Assembly (NCBI GenBank): GCA_037367405.1
Contig: JAZKJV010010616.1
Span: 1,079,501 to 1,143,500, forward strand
DNA: 64,000 nucleotides
Origin: Ottelia alismoides
Taxonomy: Eukaryota; Streptophyta; Magnoliopsida; Alismatales; Hydrocharitaceae
Direction of reading: 5' to 3'
Position 1 is the stretch's first letter. Every line of letters starts with the position of its first letter. Shown piece by piece: positions 23,257 through 35,848 of the stretch. The notes beneath the pieces are model-generated. The model did not search any database and was not told where the DNA came from. It saw only the letters and a program-made list of their open reading frames with translations. Both the position numbers and the translations under genes were made by a program.

Positions 23257-25843
23257 ATAGTATTTATACTATACATACATAATTAGAATACAATAAATTT
23301 TAAACAAAACACAAAAATAAAATAAAGTATACAAAATACATAGATGAAATATCTATACTTATACCTATATAATATACACCTATATTTATTTAAGTATACA
23401 AATAATATCAGAAAATATAATAAAAATATATTTATGTATATAAAAAAATTTATAATTATATAAAAAATAAAATAAAAAATAAATTACAAATAAAATACCT
23501 AAAATATAGATGAATATACCTATAAATAAAATCCCAAAAATGAACTTATAATAAATAATCCCACAAACATAAATAAAAATCATATTAAAATACTACATAT
23601 AATAATATTTTTTAATTTTATAACTTAAAATTATTTAAATAATTTAGTATTTATATCTATATATTTCAAAAAGTTGAGGTAATTATATTCGAAAGTCTAG
23701 TGAGTCGTGAGAAAGCGATGGAATGAAAAGAATGAATTCACAATCAGAGGAAAGGATGGAGGGAGCGAGCAAAGTCTCCTTATTAAATCCTGGAGAAGAA
23801 GGAGAAAAGATTATGCTACGACATTGAGGTATATGCCTTTTCCAAATTTATAGTGAGTTCTTTCCCTGATTTCCCAGTTTTCAAATCTTCAGATTGGCTT
23901 CCACCTTTAGCCTGGAATCTCCCGAATGCAGGTGACCTGAAGTTGCCTTTCTTGTCTCTACCGAAATCGTATATCAGGGGCTTGAGAAAGAGGCCAGTAT
24001 CCTCTCTTATCCATGTGAGAAAAAGAGGTATCTAACCAGTTCTCTTATACTAATATTAGGAGCCCAAAGAGAGGAAAGTTGAAGTTGAAGGAGAGAAAGA
24101 GGGTTTATCGATTTTTTTAATAATATCAGATCTATTTTTTCCTAGTTGGGATATGTGGACCAACCATTTTGGGTCCTTAGTTGACCAAGGTCAACTCTTC
24201 TGACCTCCAACCTAGGCCTGTCAGTCTTGCTTTGACCTATTTTCTGGATTTCCCCCCCAAGGATTCCTTCATCCTTTTTGGTTTATTCTTTTGCTCCTTT
24301 TCTCCTCGATCATAGGGCTTTCAGACGCCCTAGATGCATAGATGATTGGATCACTGATTCTCCAGTTGCACGTCGATTTTCCATCCGCTCTTGCCACATG
24401 TACACAACCGAGCCTCCTCTTTTATATTCGATTTTGAATCCCCTTTGGCCACTTTTTCTCCTCCCTTTTGCGCTCCCAAACTCAAGCTCTATAATAGGGA
24501 CATCACCAATCCCTTGGTTGGATCGAAGGGGGTGTAAGGGTGATTTCCATCCATCTCATGTGCAGCGTCACCGTCGAGGTACCACCTTCCAGACCTGGCT
24601 ACTTGAGGTCTTCTTTTAGTGCTTTTAGGTAGATTTAGGTTTTAGATTTTATTTAGTGCAATTATTTTATTCTTTTATTTCTTACAGTAGTGTAAATTAT
24701 CCAACTCGTAGTTTGCCGGAGCTTAACTCCGGTGAACACCTCCACTGTGCAAACCTTGTTCTCCGACCTCCCACCCACCTCTCCTTCTTCCCTTGTTGTT
24801 TGTTATCATTCCACACACCTCCAACCCAACCAATCTTCCCCAAATAAGATCTTAGGTGCTCTACCATCGCCACCTCACCAGAGCACCTCCGCTTTGCCGC
24901 ATCCACCACTCATTACACCCCCAAAAGTCCCCGGAACCTTTGCCTTTTCGTGCTTATGCTTGTCATACAGGTCCCTGGAGCTAAAGGCCCCATCTGAGGG
25001 GCGATTTTGTCAAGGGAGCACTTCCAGGTCCACCAGAGAACATTGACCTCCAGAGGCTCAACCGACAGCCTCCGGAGACATTTGAGCTTACCTTGGAGCT
25101 TCCCAGGAGCTGCAGGAGTTTCTATAGCCAACAGGAGGGTCATGAGGTGGCCGGAGGAGCGAGTTGTGCATGATTGAAACTCGTTAGGGGCGAGTTCTTC
25201 TGTCATTCTTCTTGGCATCCCGCCAGACATTGGATCATCAATGCCAACCCAAATCGAGCAGCCATCATCCAATTGAGCTATACCTCTACCATAGGATCCT
25301 ATCTGAGGATAATCTCAGCAGTGGACGACGAAGGGATATCACAGCACCAGACGCTCCAATTGTATAAGTGAGTGGCCCTCAGCCGCCTGATCACATCTTA
25401 GTGGTAGTATATTTCACTTTTTACCCCTTATTTTTGGTGCATTTAATATTTAGTCCTATAATTTGTATTTGTAGTTTAAATATTTGGGTAAATTGTGAGT
25501 CGGATCCTTTACTTATTTAATATTACACTTTGTCCCTTGCTAGCTCACCTGACGTGTCGTCCCACATGAGGTGACATTTTGCATTAAGGCAATTGAGAAT
25601 TTTGTATTTTATATTTAGCCAGAAACTTGTGTAGGAAGTTACAAACTTGTGGTATATTTGTAATATAGCACTTGACTTTATTTTTATTTGCATTTATACC
25701 CCGCTAGTTCAGTAATTTTGGTGTGTTTGTTCCATTTATTAAATATAGTGTCCGTGCTCTAAAAAATCCACAAAAATAGGGTTAAGTTCCTAATACCATC
25801 TAGATTTAGGTTATTTTTAACTTTTCAATTTAAATTTTTTTCC

Positions 25844-26466
25844 TATGGATTGTGATCCATGGACTCCCAAAATACTATATCAGAAGAGACACTTCTTTCT
25901 CTTCAAGATACACCAACAACTACAACTTCTTATTCTCTCTCTCATTCTCTACACGCCATCTCTCTCTATGTCTCTCTCTCTCTCATTGTGGTCGTCCACC
26001 ATGATGACCTAGAGAGAGTTGCCATTGCCGCAACATCGCTGTTATGTTGCCGGATTGTTTGTTCGTGGATATCTGTCTCCTTCGGTGCATCTCACTCGTG
26101 AGGAAGATGTCGGATCTCGTGTGACGAGATCAGGAGATTCGTCGCTTGGATCATCAACATATATTGCGAGTAGCATGCATTTCATCAACATGCTCATAAG
26201 CATCTCTTCCGTCGGATTGGACTTGAGACAAGAGGTCTCTTCATTTAGAGACTCGATATCAACCATGCTTCAGGAATTAAACCTAATACTTGTTTTTGGT
26301 TTTGTTGAAATAATCCGAGAAGTGTTATTGGATCATGTGGTTTCATCGGAATAAAAATTTTAAATTTCGCTCCCTCGAGCAACTAGTATGACTAGTTTCA
26401 CACGACCGCATTCGATGCGATCCTCACGCTTTTATGATTTACTTAAAAATATTCCCATATCCTTCA
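25844..26466 (+). mobile_element. Ty1/copia-like LTR fragment (copy 2, 5' LTR)
   Basis: It is homologous to 1418-2018 from TATGGATTGTGATCCATGG to the terminal CCCATATCCTTCA. The part upstream of 25844 does not match copy 1, so the LTR is truncated on the left against the gypsy LTR. A PBS follows its right end, so it is the 5' LTR of an element running right. Confidence 0.65.
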
Positions 26467-26468
26467 AG

Positions 26469-26480
26469 TGGTATCAGATC
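26469..26480 (+). promoter_or_regulatory. Primer-binding site, initiator tRNA-Met type
   Basis: TGGTATCAGATC starts two bases after the LTR end. The Ty1/copia consensus is TGGTATCAGAGC, complementary to the 3' end of initiator tRNA-Met; one base differs. Confidence 0.75.
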
Positions 26481-27777
26481 CTTCGGTTGGAGGTTTTTTA
26501 CACGATCCATAAACTTAGGAAGACTTGGGCCCTTAAAGGTTTGTGAAAATTTTATCACATATCATTCTTGCAGCCCTATTTTGTGGTTGTTGTCATCTCT
26601 GTTTAAAATGATTAAACATGAACATATCTTGTATTATGATCCCCATTAAATAAGAAAATCGTGGGATTTGAGTTTGTGTGATTTGGGATCCGTTTGCTCA
26701 AGGTATGGTCATTTTAGTGAACATGTATCCACCGTTTCGGCGATTGCAAATCTTGATGTAATTAAGGAGTGAATTACTATTTTGAAACACATAGAAATGC
26801 ATAAAAATCACTTGAATTTTGTTTGAAATAAAATTATCAAACCATGGAAACTTATTTTGCATGATTTAGATCTAAATTGATTGAGATATGTTAATTTTAA
26901 TAAGTGAGGGTCGCTGCTGGAAATAACTTTCCTAATCAAGAATATTGTGATAGTCATTTAATCAATTAAAGAAATTAATGATTAGTTTCTTGAGATAATT
27001 GTTGATATATATTTTATGAAATATTTGATAATGATATTTCCTGAAATGACATTGCCTTAATCAATAATTGATTAGATATGATCTAGAACACGAATTGGTT
27101 ACATGATCTTCTTTCCAACAAACAAAGTTGCTTGAACATGATTAAGATATTGTTTAGAAAATTTCTTTATAATATAAATCAAAATAAATTTTATTATTAT
27201 TATATATTATAACTTCAGTTGAGAAACCTATTATCATCTCAAGTACAAAGTGATCAATTGGCATTATCCTGACTTACGACGGATATGGTATCTAGTTGGG
27301 GTAGCAGGTTGTGAGCGATCTATCCCACTCCCGTCGATACTGGACATGACAACGGGTATGGAAGAGATAATTTTTGAGGGATCATGATGTATTTTTCAAA
27401 ATATTAAAATTCAAATAATACGTATTTGAGATAATACCATATTTCAAGTAACAATAAAGAATGTTTGATGGATATTAATTTTATCATTGATTTAATGTGA
27501 TTAGACTGATTGGAATCCAATTACAATTAAAAAACTATATTATGAATAGGTTTGTATATCCCTTGGAAGAATTAATCATAATGAATATGATTCATAATGA
27601 TTAATTAGAATTTGAACATGATATAAAGGATTACATAAGTGACATCCATAGTCTTACATAAGGGCGAAGGGTTCTATCGCCATGGATTGTATGTAGGAGA
27701 CACATATCCGAAGTGACAAGTCTTGCATACAAGCGCATCCGAATCGTGCTCTTTGCTTATCAAAAGAGTAAGGTCGT
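26481..27777 (+). mobile_element. Copia element leader/internal remnant
   Basis: AT-rich DNA after the PBS, without a recognisable gag or pol motif. It is cut off at 27778, where the start of a gypsy-type LTR is seen, so the rest of the copia element is missing or lies elsewhere. Confidence 0.4.
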
Positions 27778-30700
27778 TGATGAATATGTGATTCATCACT
27801 CTAAAAGTTGATAATAGAGCTTTGTTCTCGAGCAGTTAGTTGCATATCTCCACTTATACTACATAATTAGCATTCATGCATGCATAAATACTATCTGTAT
27901 TTTAACATTCATATTTGCACTAAATAAGGAGACCATTCACTTGTAAAAATCACCTATGTATTCACCATATTTTACCTATTTGTACGTATTTTATACTAAC
28001 TAAAAATCCAATAAACAACTCTATAGGGTATATATTACTAACACTAATAAAGGAAAAATATCAGAAAAATACTAACTTCTAAAATTGTCCAATAAACCCA
28101 AATCCAAGTTTGGAACTGTGAACCTTAAAACGTGCATATCTCCCTCCTACAATGTTTAGGTCTAATCACTTTTAAAGTAATCTAGATTCAAAGACCTTCA
28201 AAACAATACCAATTTCATTAAAATCAGAGTTCGTATGTGAAACTTAAGATTTGGGCCCCTATTGTATATTGTACATATTGATCGTTTTCCCTTGTATTTT
28301 ATCTTGTGATTTTCTTAATTATTAAAAATCCTAAAAATTAGAACAAGTTGTAAATATTCATTCATATTTTCTTTATTGTTATTTTGATTTTCCTCTTATT
28401 TAAAAATGACAAAAAAATGTAAAAGTTGAAAATGTGGTATTTTATTCCTATAAGGTGCCACCCAAAAATGCACTTTGTACAGATGACTTTCTTTGATTTT
28501 TGGTTCTTCACAAAAGTTGTAGATCTCGTCGAGATGAGCAATTTTATGTTGATCACTTTTTGATTTGACTTCTGTTGGTATTTCTTTTTTTTATTTTTCT
28601 TTTGATTTAAATTTGGATTTTTTTTGGGAGCGACACGTGGCAGCTCCTGGAGCCACCGCGTGTCACCCATTTTTATTATTTTTACTTCATTTATTTTATT
28701 TTAATTTTAATTATTTTAATTAAATTATTTTAATGAATGAATGAATTATTATTAATTAATTAATTAAATAAATGCCACGTGGTCACTTCCGACCGCGCCA
28801 CGTGGCACCTTGTCTCTCTTCAGGTCACGTGCACAGCACGTGACCTTCTTCCCCCTTACCTGCGTCCCGCATCGCGCGGCGCACCTCCCCCACTTCGCGC
28901 GGTGTACAACTCATCCTCCTCCATCCTCCACGCGTACGCCGGTCAATGCGCAACTGCCGCCCACACCTGCTGGGCACAACGCCCACTTCCCCCACATTCT
29001 CTCTCCTCCATATCCATGCACGAACCCTTTGCGTCCCATGCGCCACTCGCTCCATCTCTCCCATACCCCACCATCTCCAACCTCCTTTTAAAAAGGATCC
29101 CCTCCATTCCGTTGTAATCATTCGTCGTTTCGAGCACGGGAGGATGAGCTCAACCACCCTCTTCGGTGATAGCTTGGAGTGATTAGTGACGACCCCTTTG
29201 CAGGCGAGATCTAGGAGGTATCTACCTCCTACTGCTGCCGCAACTCTGCTGCACCTGAGCTCGTCATTTACCGTACGGCTAGAGTGAAGACCACAGAGCT
29301 CCTGCGAGAATCTGATTTCACAGGCACTCCTCCATATCCAGCAGGTGAATCCCTTCCCCTCTCTCTTCTTCCTCCATTCTTTCTGTCCCCCATTCTCTTC
29401 TGGCAATGTTTTCTGTCTCATCAATTTGCCTTCATCCATGTGTCAACTCTAAAATTTCTTCACACTTTCACATATAAATCATATGCTACAGATGGGATGA
29501 TGATTTTTATCATATTTTTTGATGAACTTTCTTGAATCAAATAATGTGAATTTTATGCTAGCAGAACAAACACATTAAGTTCCCCTGTTTTGTTTCTCAT
29601 TCCACGACCCATCTTCACCGCCTACTACTTCCATATTCCATGACCCACCTTCACGCCGCACATCACCTTCATTGCCCCTGGAGTCCACGCTCCTTCCGCC
29701 CCTTCACTTCTGCGACTGACGACCCCTACAACATCTTCACCACTGACGACCTCGCCCGCTTCCTGCAGCTCGAGCGCCTCCCCCCTTCAGCGCTCACGGA
29801 AACCGCGCTAGTCAGCAGATGCCACGACGCGTGTATCGCGCTCAGCCATCAAGTGCACGGTCGACCGCCACCATAGACCTCATCTCCAGCTTCAACCATC
29901 CAGCGTGAACGTCGGTCGCTCCAGCGTGTCTAGTAGCTGCACGCAACCCAATAGTTCCTCAGCTCCCTACCGCCGTGCTCGTCACTGCCTCCAGCAGCTC
30001 TCCAGGCTGCGTCGTTCCTCCGCCTCGTTGCTCCACCTCCCATCATGTGTCGATGGAGGTGGAGACCGCCGCGCCCCTCCAGTCCACCGTCGCCTGCGAC
30101 AACCAGGAAGGAGGCGACGTCCCTCTGCCTCAGACAGCTGCACGCTGTCTCCACCGCATCTCATGCGCTACCACTGCAAGCCCCTTCCCATGTCTCTTTG
30201 TTTCCAGAAACGAAGGTGATAGGGGATATTTATTGTCTCCCAGCACGTCAGCCCCTCTCGTGTATTGGAAAATTTAAACCAAAGCCCCTGGTCTTACTCG
30301 ATTTTCAAAGTAACTCTAAGGTATGTGAGGTGCACAAGCTACGATACAAAGTTTTATTCTGAAGCTCCTGTGGATCCAACAAATAACGTACGCGCCGCTG
30401 CCAGCTAGACACCACGCGCATCTCATGTGCGGTGTGAGAAAATTGCAAAATGACCCCTTGAAATATAGGTAATTGCTTGTGAGTCTTATAAGCATATTTC
30501 ATTCATTAATTTTAATTCTTTATTGCATCTTGAACCCTGTCTTTGCGTATCAATTTCAACATTTATTTAGCACCATCTTATTTTTAAAAAAAATTGCATA
30601 ATATAGAAGAACTCATGCTTTATCAGTGCAAATATTTTTTGTGAATTTTCTGAGCCTCGGATTATTTAATATGATTATTTTTGTGGAAAATTGAATATTT

Positions 30701-31420
30701 TTCCCACTGATTGCCCTTAATTTGATATTAAATTGTTCCTTTCTCTAAAAATTACTAAAAAATTCACATTAGGTAGAATTTGAGTAGTTCTATTTTGTGA
30801 TAAAAAAATCACGTCATTTGCATGCATGTGTAGGTCACAATAAATTAATTAGTGAGTTAAGTAATTCATTTTTAATTAATTCCTCATCATGTATTTTTAG
30901 AAATTAAAAATTGTTTGTATCTCTCATATAGACTTACCCAGGATAAATTTGTTTCTAAAAAATATTGACGTTTGGTATTAATTAAAATTAAAATCTTAAA
31001 TCACCTTACATTAATATTTAGTTTGTAGGTAATTTATTTTGAGTCGAAAAATTCCAAAAAATTACAGTAGCTTAATTTCATTGCATTTAACATTCTGGCC
31101 AAGTTTCATTATTTTCGGACTTAGTTTGACCATATTCACAACCCTCGAACTTGGTCTGAATCGCATTTGCATTTTCAATTGTATAAAAAACATAAAAAAT
31201 ATTCTCCTGAAAACCTAACATCTAGATTGAATTTAAATTAATCTAAGGAAAAAGCTTCCTCCTTTAGTTCGAGCTTGGGCTTGCCCAAGTAAAATAAAAA
31301 AAATGCTGCTTGTGTTTAGTTGACATATTAATCAAAGTGCTTTTGATAAGTATGATTTTACCCGACCACAATGAAAAATAAAATTTAATTGTTAATTCGG
31401 TTGAATTAAGAAGGGTAATC
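27778..31420 (+). mobile_element. LTR of the array-related gypsy family in plus orientation
   Basis: It begins TGATGAAT-ATGTG-ATTCATCA, the same palindromic terminus as the array LTRs. Its reverse complement follows them in order: the TTGTTCTCGAGCAG/AAAGCTC block, the GTACATATTG block with GGGCCCCTATTGTAT (28254), the AAAGTTGTAGATCTCGTCGAGA block (28512), the CACGTGGCAGCTCC hairpin (28634), a GC-rich part (28850-30200), and GGGCTTGCCCAAGT (31272), which lies near the PBS end in the array. No polypurine tract precedes it and no PBS follows, so it is a solo or truncated LTR. Frames in the GC-rich part are not regarded as genes. Confidence 0.7.
28773..28846. promoter_or_regulatory. Four G-boxes in two inverted repeats within the LTR
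   Basis: TGCCACGTGG and its exact complement CCACGTGGCA flank 15 bp (28773-28807). AGGTCACGTGC and GCACGTGACCT are separated by ACA (28822-28846). Each arm contains CACGTG, the G-box bound by plant bZIP and bHLH factors. The cluster is about 1.0 kb into the LTR and upstream of its GC-rich part. Confidence 0.6.
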
Positions 31421-33055
31421 TAGAAGGCCATGAGAGCTCATATGCTGGAGACGAGGTTTCCAAAGTCGGCTCCAATGGAGCTCCGACCATTGAAGGGCAT
31501 TCACCTGCAGAGATTAGTCCTACTAGCCGAAGCGTGCAAGTTAGAATTGCAGACGATGGTGAGTGAAATGATAGGCCTTGCGAAGGCGAGGAAGGTGGCA
31601 GCCTATTATCTTCTCCGACGAGCCCGAAGGAGAGCGGTTGAAGGTGGTCTGAGGTTGTGGAAGAGAGAAATGGGGAATTGGAGGTATGCACGTGGGAGAT
31701 GGATGAGCGGGGAAGCTTGAACAATGGGAAATGGTAGGTGAACGAACATGGAGTGAGATAATTAATTCAAAGAAAATTAAAGAGAAATTAAAAAGGGAAT
31801 CAGATATGCTTACTTGAGAGAGTGGAGGAGCGAGGCCTGGGCTTGAGCCTCTTGGATAAGCTCAGGGTCTTCGCACGTCGAGGGCGCCCGATCCTCGAAG
31901 CTCGAGCATGGCGGAGCCGCCACAACGCAGCCATGAAAGGCAGTGGGTCTCACTAGGGGTGATGGTCGTCATTGCTCGATCCTAGCACCTCCCCCTTTCA
32001 TGGGGAGGTAAAGGAGGGATGGGCCTTGCCCCTCGTAATGGTGGACAAGGTGTATGCATGACAGGGCCAGTGTATTTAATCGAAGCAAAGCTGAGGTTAT
32101 GATGGCAGAAGGAGTGGGTTGACCAGGAGATATGGAGTGAGAGGGGAGGTGTCGTGGTGAACATGGACTCCTATGAGGATCGTGGACGAGTGGGTTTGGT
32201 CCAGGAGCAGCTAGTGAGTGGGGAAGGTGGAGGTTGCGATCGGGAAAATAGGAAGTGGGTGGAGGTTTTGCGAGGTGGGGTGACATGGGCAAGGGAAGCG
32301 GAGGTTGACGACGAAGCCTCCAGCATTGGATCTCGCGATCCAACAACGGAGAAATGGCCACTAAGGAGCGGACATGATTAGATCTCGGGCGGTACGATCA
32401 GATGGTCGAGGGGAGCGCCATGTGGCGAGATGTGATGAAGTTTCAAACGGACGGTGGTGATTAGATCGTGGGTATGATCAAAGGGCTGAGGGAGCGACGG
32501 GAGTGCGCGGTGGGGATGAAGGTATTGGGAACGGATTAGGTGGCTAGGGTTGTGACAGGTGGCTAGCCGAGGTGAAGGCGGAAGTGCACGGCGATGATTA
32601 GATCATGGGCATGATCAAAGGGCTTAGATTTGAAGCGAGATGAACAGTATCGATAAGGATGGGAAAGTGGTGATCGGAGGGTGAGCAATGGAGGGCGCAT
32701 GGCACGTGAAGAGATGGGTCGTGTGGTGCAACCAGAAGGCGCTACGTGGCCCAATCAGATTATTCGAGGAAAGAAAGTGAAATAAGAGGGAGAAGGAGGC
32801 TGAATATGGAAAAACTCAAAACATTAAAGTTGTAGATCTCGATGAGATCTACAAGTTTCATGTTGATCAAAAATAGAGAAGAGGTTAAACAAAATGATAA
32901 ATATTCATGTGAGCATTTTAAAGGGTAAAAACACTACGAAATTTAATTTTACCATTTTTTAGATTTTTAATTTATTCAAGGACTCTAATAAATACAAGGA
33001 TTACTCTGATTTTTATGGAGACTTACTCTGATCAAAAATAGATTTTTATGGATTA
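31421..33055. repeat. GC-rich mosaic of LTR-like pieces, unassigned
   Basis: The base composition resembles the GC-rich block of the family's LTRs. At 32817-32873 a TTAAAGTTGTAGATCTCGATGAGATCTAC block matches the plus-oriented LTR near 28508. Three diverged copies of a GATTAGATC(N)YGGG(Y)ATGATC unit lie at about 32374, 32458 and 32597. Frames on both strands have no family resemblance. It looks like nested LTR fragments scrambled by deletion. Confidence 0.4.
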
Positions 33056-34270
33056 CCCTGAAGGTTAAAGGGGCTCGACCTCACTTCTCTCGAAAATGGC
33101 GGATGATGAAAAATAGAAGATGAGATGTGAATATAAAGAGGAGGAGGGAGTTAGAAAAGAGGTGGAGAAGATGGAGGGATGGTGGACGATGTGGTGAGTT
33201 GATGTCTTGGAGTGAAAGACAAGTAAGGGGAGAAGAAGTAAAAGGGGAATAAAATAAATAATTAATAAAGTAATATAGTAGGATACTAAAAATAATTAAA
33301 ATAATAAAATAACAAGAATAATAATAATAAATCCAAAAAATAATAAAATAAATCCGAAAATAATAAAAAATTGGGTGACATGTGGCAGCTCCAGGAGCTG
33401 CCATATGTCACTCCTAGAAAATTCAAAAATTAAATGTAAAGAAAAATAAAAAAGAAATAACAAAAAAGATTAAATCAAAAAGTGGTCAACACAAAATTTG
33501 CTCGTCTTAACGAGATCTTCAACTTTTATGAAGGGCCCAAAATCAAATGAAACCATATGTATAAAAAACATTTTTGGGTGGTACCATATAGATATAAAAT
33601 ACCACATTTTTCTCTTTTGAATTTTTTTGTCATTTTTAAGTAAGAGAAAAATAAAAAGAAAGTTAGAAAAAATATGAAAGAAATATTTACAACTTAGTCT
33701 ATTTTTTTGGATTTTTAATAACCAAGAAAATAAAATGATAAAATACAAGGGTAAAAAGGTCAATATGTACAATATACAATAGGGGCCCAAAACCGAAGTT
33801 TTGCATACGAGCTCCGATTTTAATGAAATTGATCTTTTTGAAGATCTCTGAATGTATATTACTTTAAAAGTGAGTAGACATAAATCAGACACTGTATGAG
33901 AGAGATATGTCAATTTTAAGGGTCCGAGTTTCAAACTTGGATTGGGGTCTTATTGGTCAATTTTCAAGTTAGTATTTTTTTATATTTTTTCTTTAATTAG
34001 TGTTCGTAATATATACACTACGGAGTTGATTTTATTGGATTTGGAGTTAGTATAAAATATATACAAATAGGTGAAATATGGTGAATATACATGTGAGTAT
34101 TTACAAGTGAATTGGGCTTCTTATTTAATGCAAATATGAATGTTAAAATGCATATAAGACTTATGCATGCATGAATGTTAATTATGCAATATAAGTGGAA
34201 ATATGCTGCTAATTACTCGGGAACAAAGCTCTATTTTCAACTTTTAGAGTGATGAATCACAGATTCATCA
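33056..34270 (-). mobile_element. Array LTR 1 (truncated)
   Basis: In plus-strand order it starts at CCTGAAGGTTAAAGGGGCTC, a block found in LTR2 (37559), LTR3 (46621) and LTR4 (53160), and ends with GATTCATCA at the PPT. It keeps the TATA-like GAATATAAAG (33129-33138) and the GACATGTGGCAGCTCC hairpin (33376-33410). The part beyond the TATA region (leader and PBS end) is missing. Confidence 0.8.
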
Positions 34271-35848
34271 TCCCCCTATACTTAAATCTTGCTCGTCCGC
34301 GAGCAACTAAGATGAAATGCAAGAGTGAAATGAGATTGGGTTCCATAGCAAGGTCATTAACAAAAGTTGAAAATGGAGCTTGACTCAACCTTTGGAGTAA
34401 CTGTTTGGAGGAACCTTATTGAGATCTGAATTTAAGACCTGACAAACTTCAAGTTCCACAAGTCTGCTATTCAGAACTCCGCAACAATCAGGTCAGAACA
34501 AATCCTCATACGCAAATTCTGATGACTATGATTCTTACTTGTAATGTGTAAGTGTAAAATTGCTTTCCACATCAGGAATGGCTAAGAAGCAGTCTCCTCT
34601 AACAAGGTAACTCGAATTCCGCGGTCCAGTAACTCTTTCCTCGAGGAGTGGGGTATTCCCCTCTAAGTTCAAGTGTGACCAGCTCTAGAGGAAGGGGCAT
34701 AAAAAAGAATGGACGGTAGCCAGTGTAGCTACCTATCCGGGGATGACTGACCAGTGTAGCCATGTCATCCAGATGCAAACTTCTTACTAATATACATACT
34801 CCGACATGTATCTTATTTTCACTTTGTCCTGTCTACTTTTTTAGAGTTCTTGCATTTTCTCTCTCTTTTTTTTCTTGTTTTTTTAAACTATATACAAGGT
34901 GCAACATGTACATCAGGAGTTTTTCCTCTTGAGCCAGTAGACTATCCCTCTTTTGAAGCATTATTGCAACCCACAGCATCCCGTCCTCAGACGTCAGCAC
35001 CACTAGACTTGGTTGAGATGCACTACCCTCCCTAGAGGAGGACAGATGTTTCCACCTGTGTGCTACTCCAAGCTAAAGGATTCTACTTCCTCTCTACCTC
35101 ATCAATGAAGAGCTACGTGCATGGTGCTTGTCCAAGTTAGGTCACTGTCTAAAAGAATCATGCATGTGCATGAGATATTCTATTTAGACTAATCATGATG
35201 ACATGTGAAAACAAACTTGCGGACTCAAAGAACTAAGTCACTTGACCTGAGAAATATTAACTCCAGTTCCTATAAGGTTCCTCTGAAATTAGGTGGATTA
35301 AGGTCAAATCAAATCCCTCCTCAACATCTACTCATAACTTGGTTCAGAACCCACTAGCTTTTCACTTTGCATATGCAAAGTATGAAGATGAGGTGCAGAT
35401 GACATGCTATGTAGATGAATGCAAGACTCCCTTTTTTTGAAAGGATGATATGCAAGATTAAATAAAAAGCCTTTTCAAAATTTTTGTATTATTTTCTGGT
35501 ATACAACAATTTTTATTATTTACAACAATTTTTAGTTTATACAACTTGTACATCATATACATATTATACATGAATATTTTTTTGGTATACATCCTATCTT
35601 ACAAAAAAATTCCAAAAGTATGTTTTTACGAGAATTTTACAATTTTTTTCAATTTTTACCCATCCTGTAACTATTTCATAATATATACAAAAATACGTGA
35701 AAATACGTGAAAGTACGAGCTATGGGTAAAGTATATATGTCATATATACACGCCCCCTATACATAACGTGTGTTATGTCATTAGAGCATGAAAAGCGATG
35801 AAAAAGACATAGCTCGTGCTAAGTGTAGGAGAGCTAAAATATCAAAAA
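34271..35848 (-). mobile_element. Array internal region 1 (3' part only)
   Basis: It runs from the PPT (34271-34287, read as ATTTAAGTATAGGGGGA on the minus strand) through the conserved 3' untranslated block (GTAGCTACCTATCCGGGG at 34727) to the first PPT-like module (about 35750-35828). It then passes at about 35848 directly into LTR sequence that lies some 350 bp inside LTR3 and LTR4. The gag-like part, leader, PBS and LTR end were removed by one deletion. Confidence 0.8.
34288..34308. repeat. Hairpin just inside the PPT (copy 1)
   Basis: CTTGCTCG-TCCG-CGAGCAAC is the first of four versions (also 38781-38800, 47847-47866, 53751-53770). The copy at 47847-47866 has a perfect 8-bp stem with loop TCCC. 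On the element sense strand it precedes TTTAAGTATAGGGGG. Athila/Tat elements often carry a similar GACGAGCAA-to-PPT arrangement. Confidence 0.7.

Larger units (their letters stand above)
21909..25843 (+). mobile_element. 3' LTR of the Athila-type element (copy c), interrupted by a MITE
   Basis: It begins with TGATGAATCCCCATTTCATCA right after the PPT-like tract. A near copy of this terminus recurs at 22169 (GATGAATATCCATTTCATCA), about 260 bp on, beyond an AC microsatellite. It then follows LTR copies a and b: an AT-rich centre (22240-23690), a TTGGGATATGTGGACCAACC block (24148), and a GC-richer block (24270-25380). Small frames in the GC-rich part are not credible genes. The right end is uncertain because a copia LTR fragment begins at 25844. 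Confidence 0.6.

Noticed and set aside
28825..29439. 204-residue minus-strand frame in GC-rich DNA
   Set aside because: It lies inside the plus-oriented LTR and has low-complexity Arg/Gly/Glu composition without a domain.
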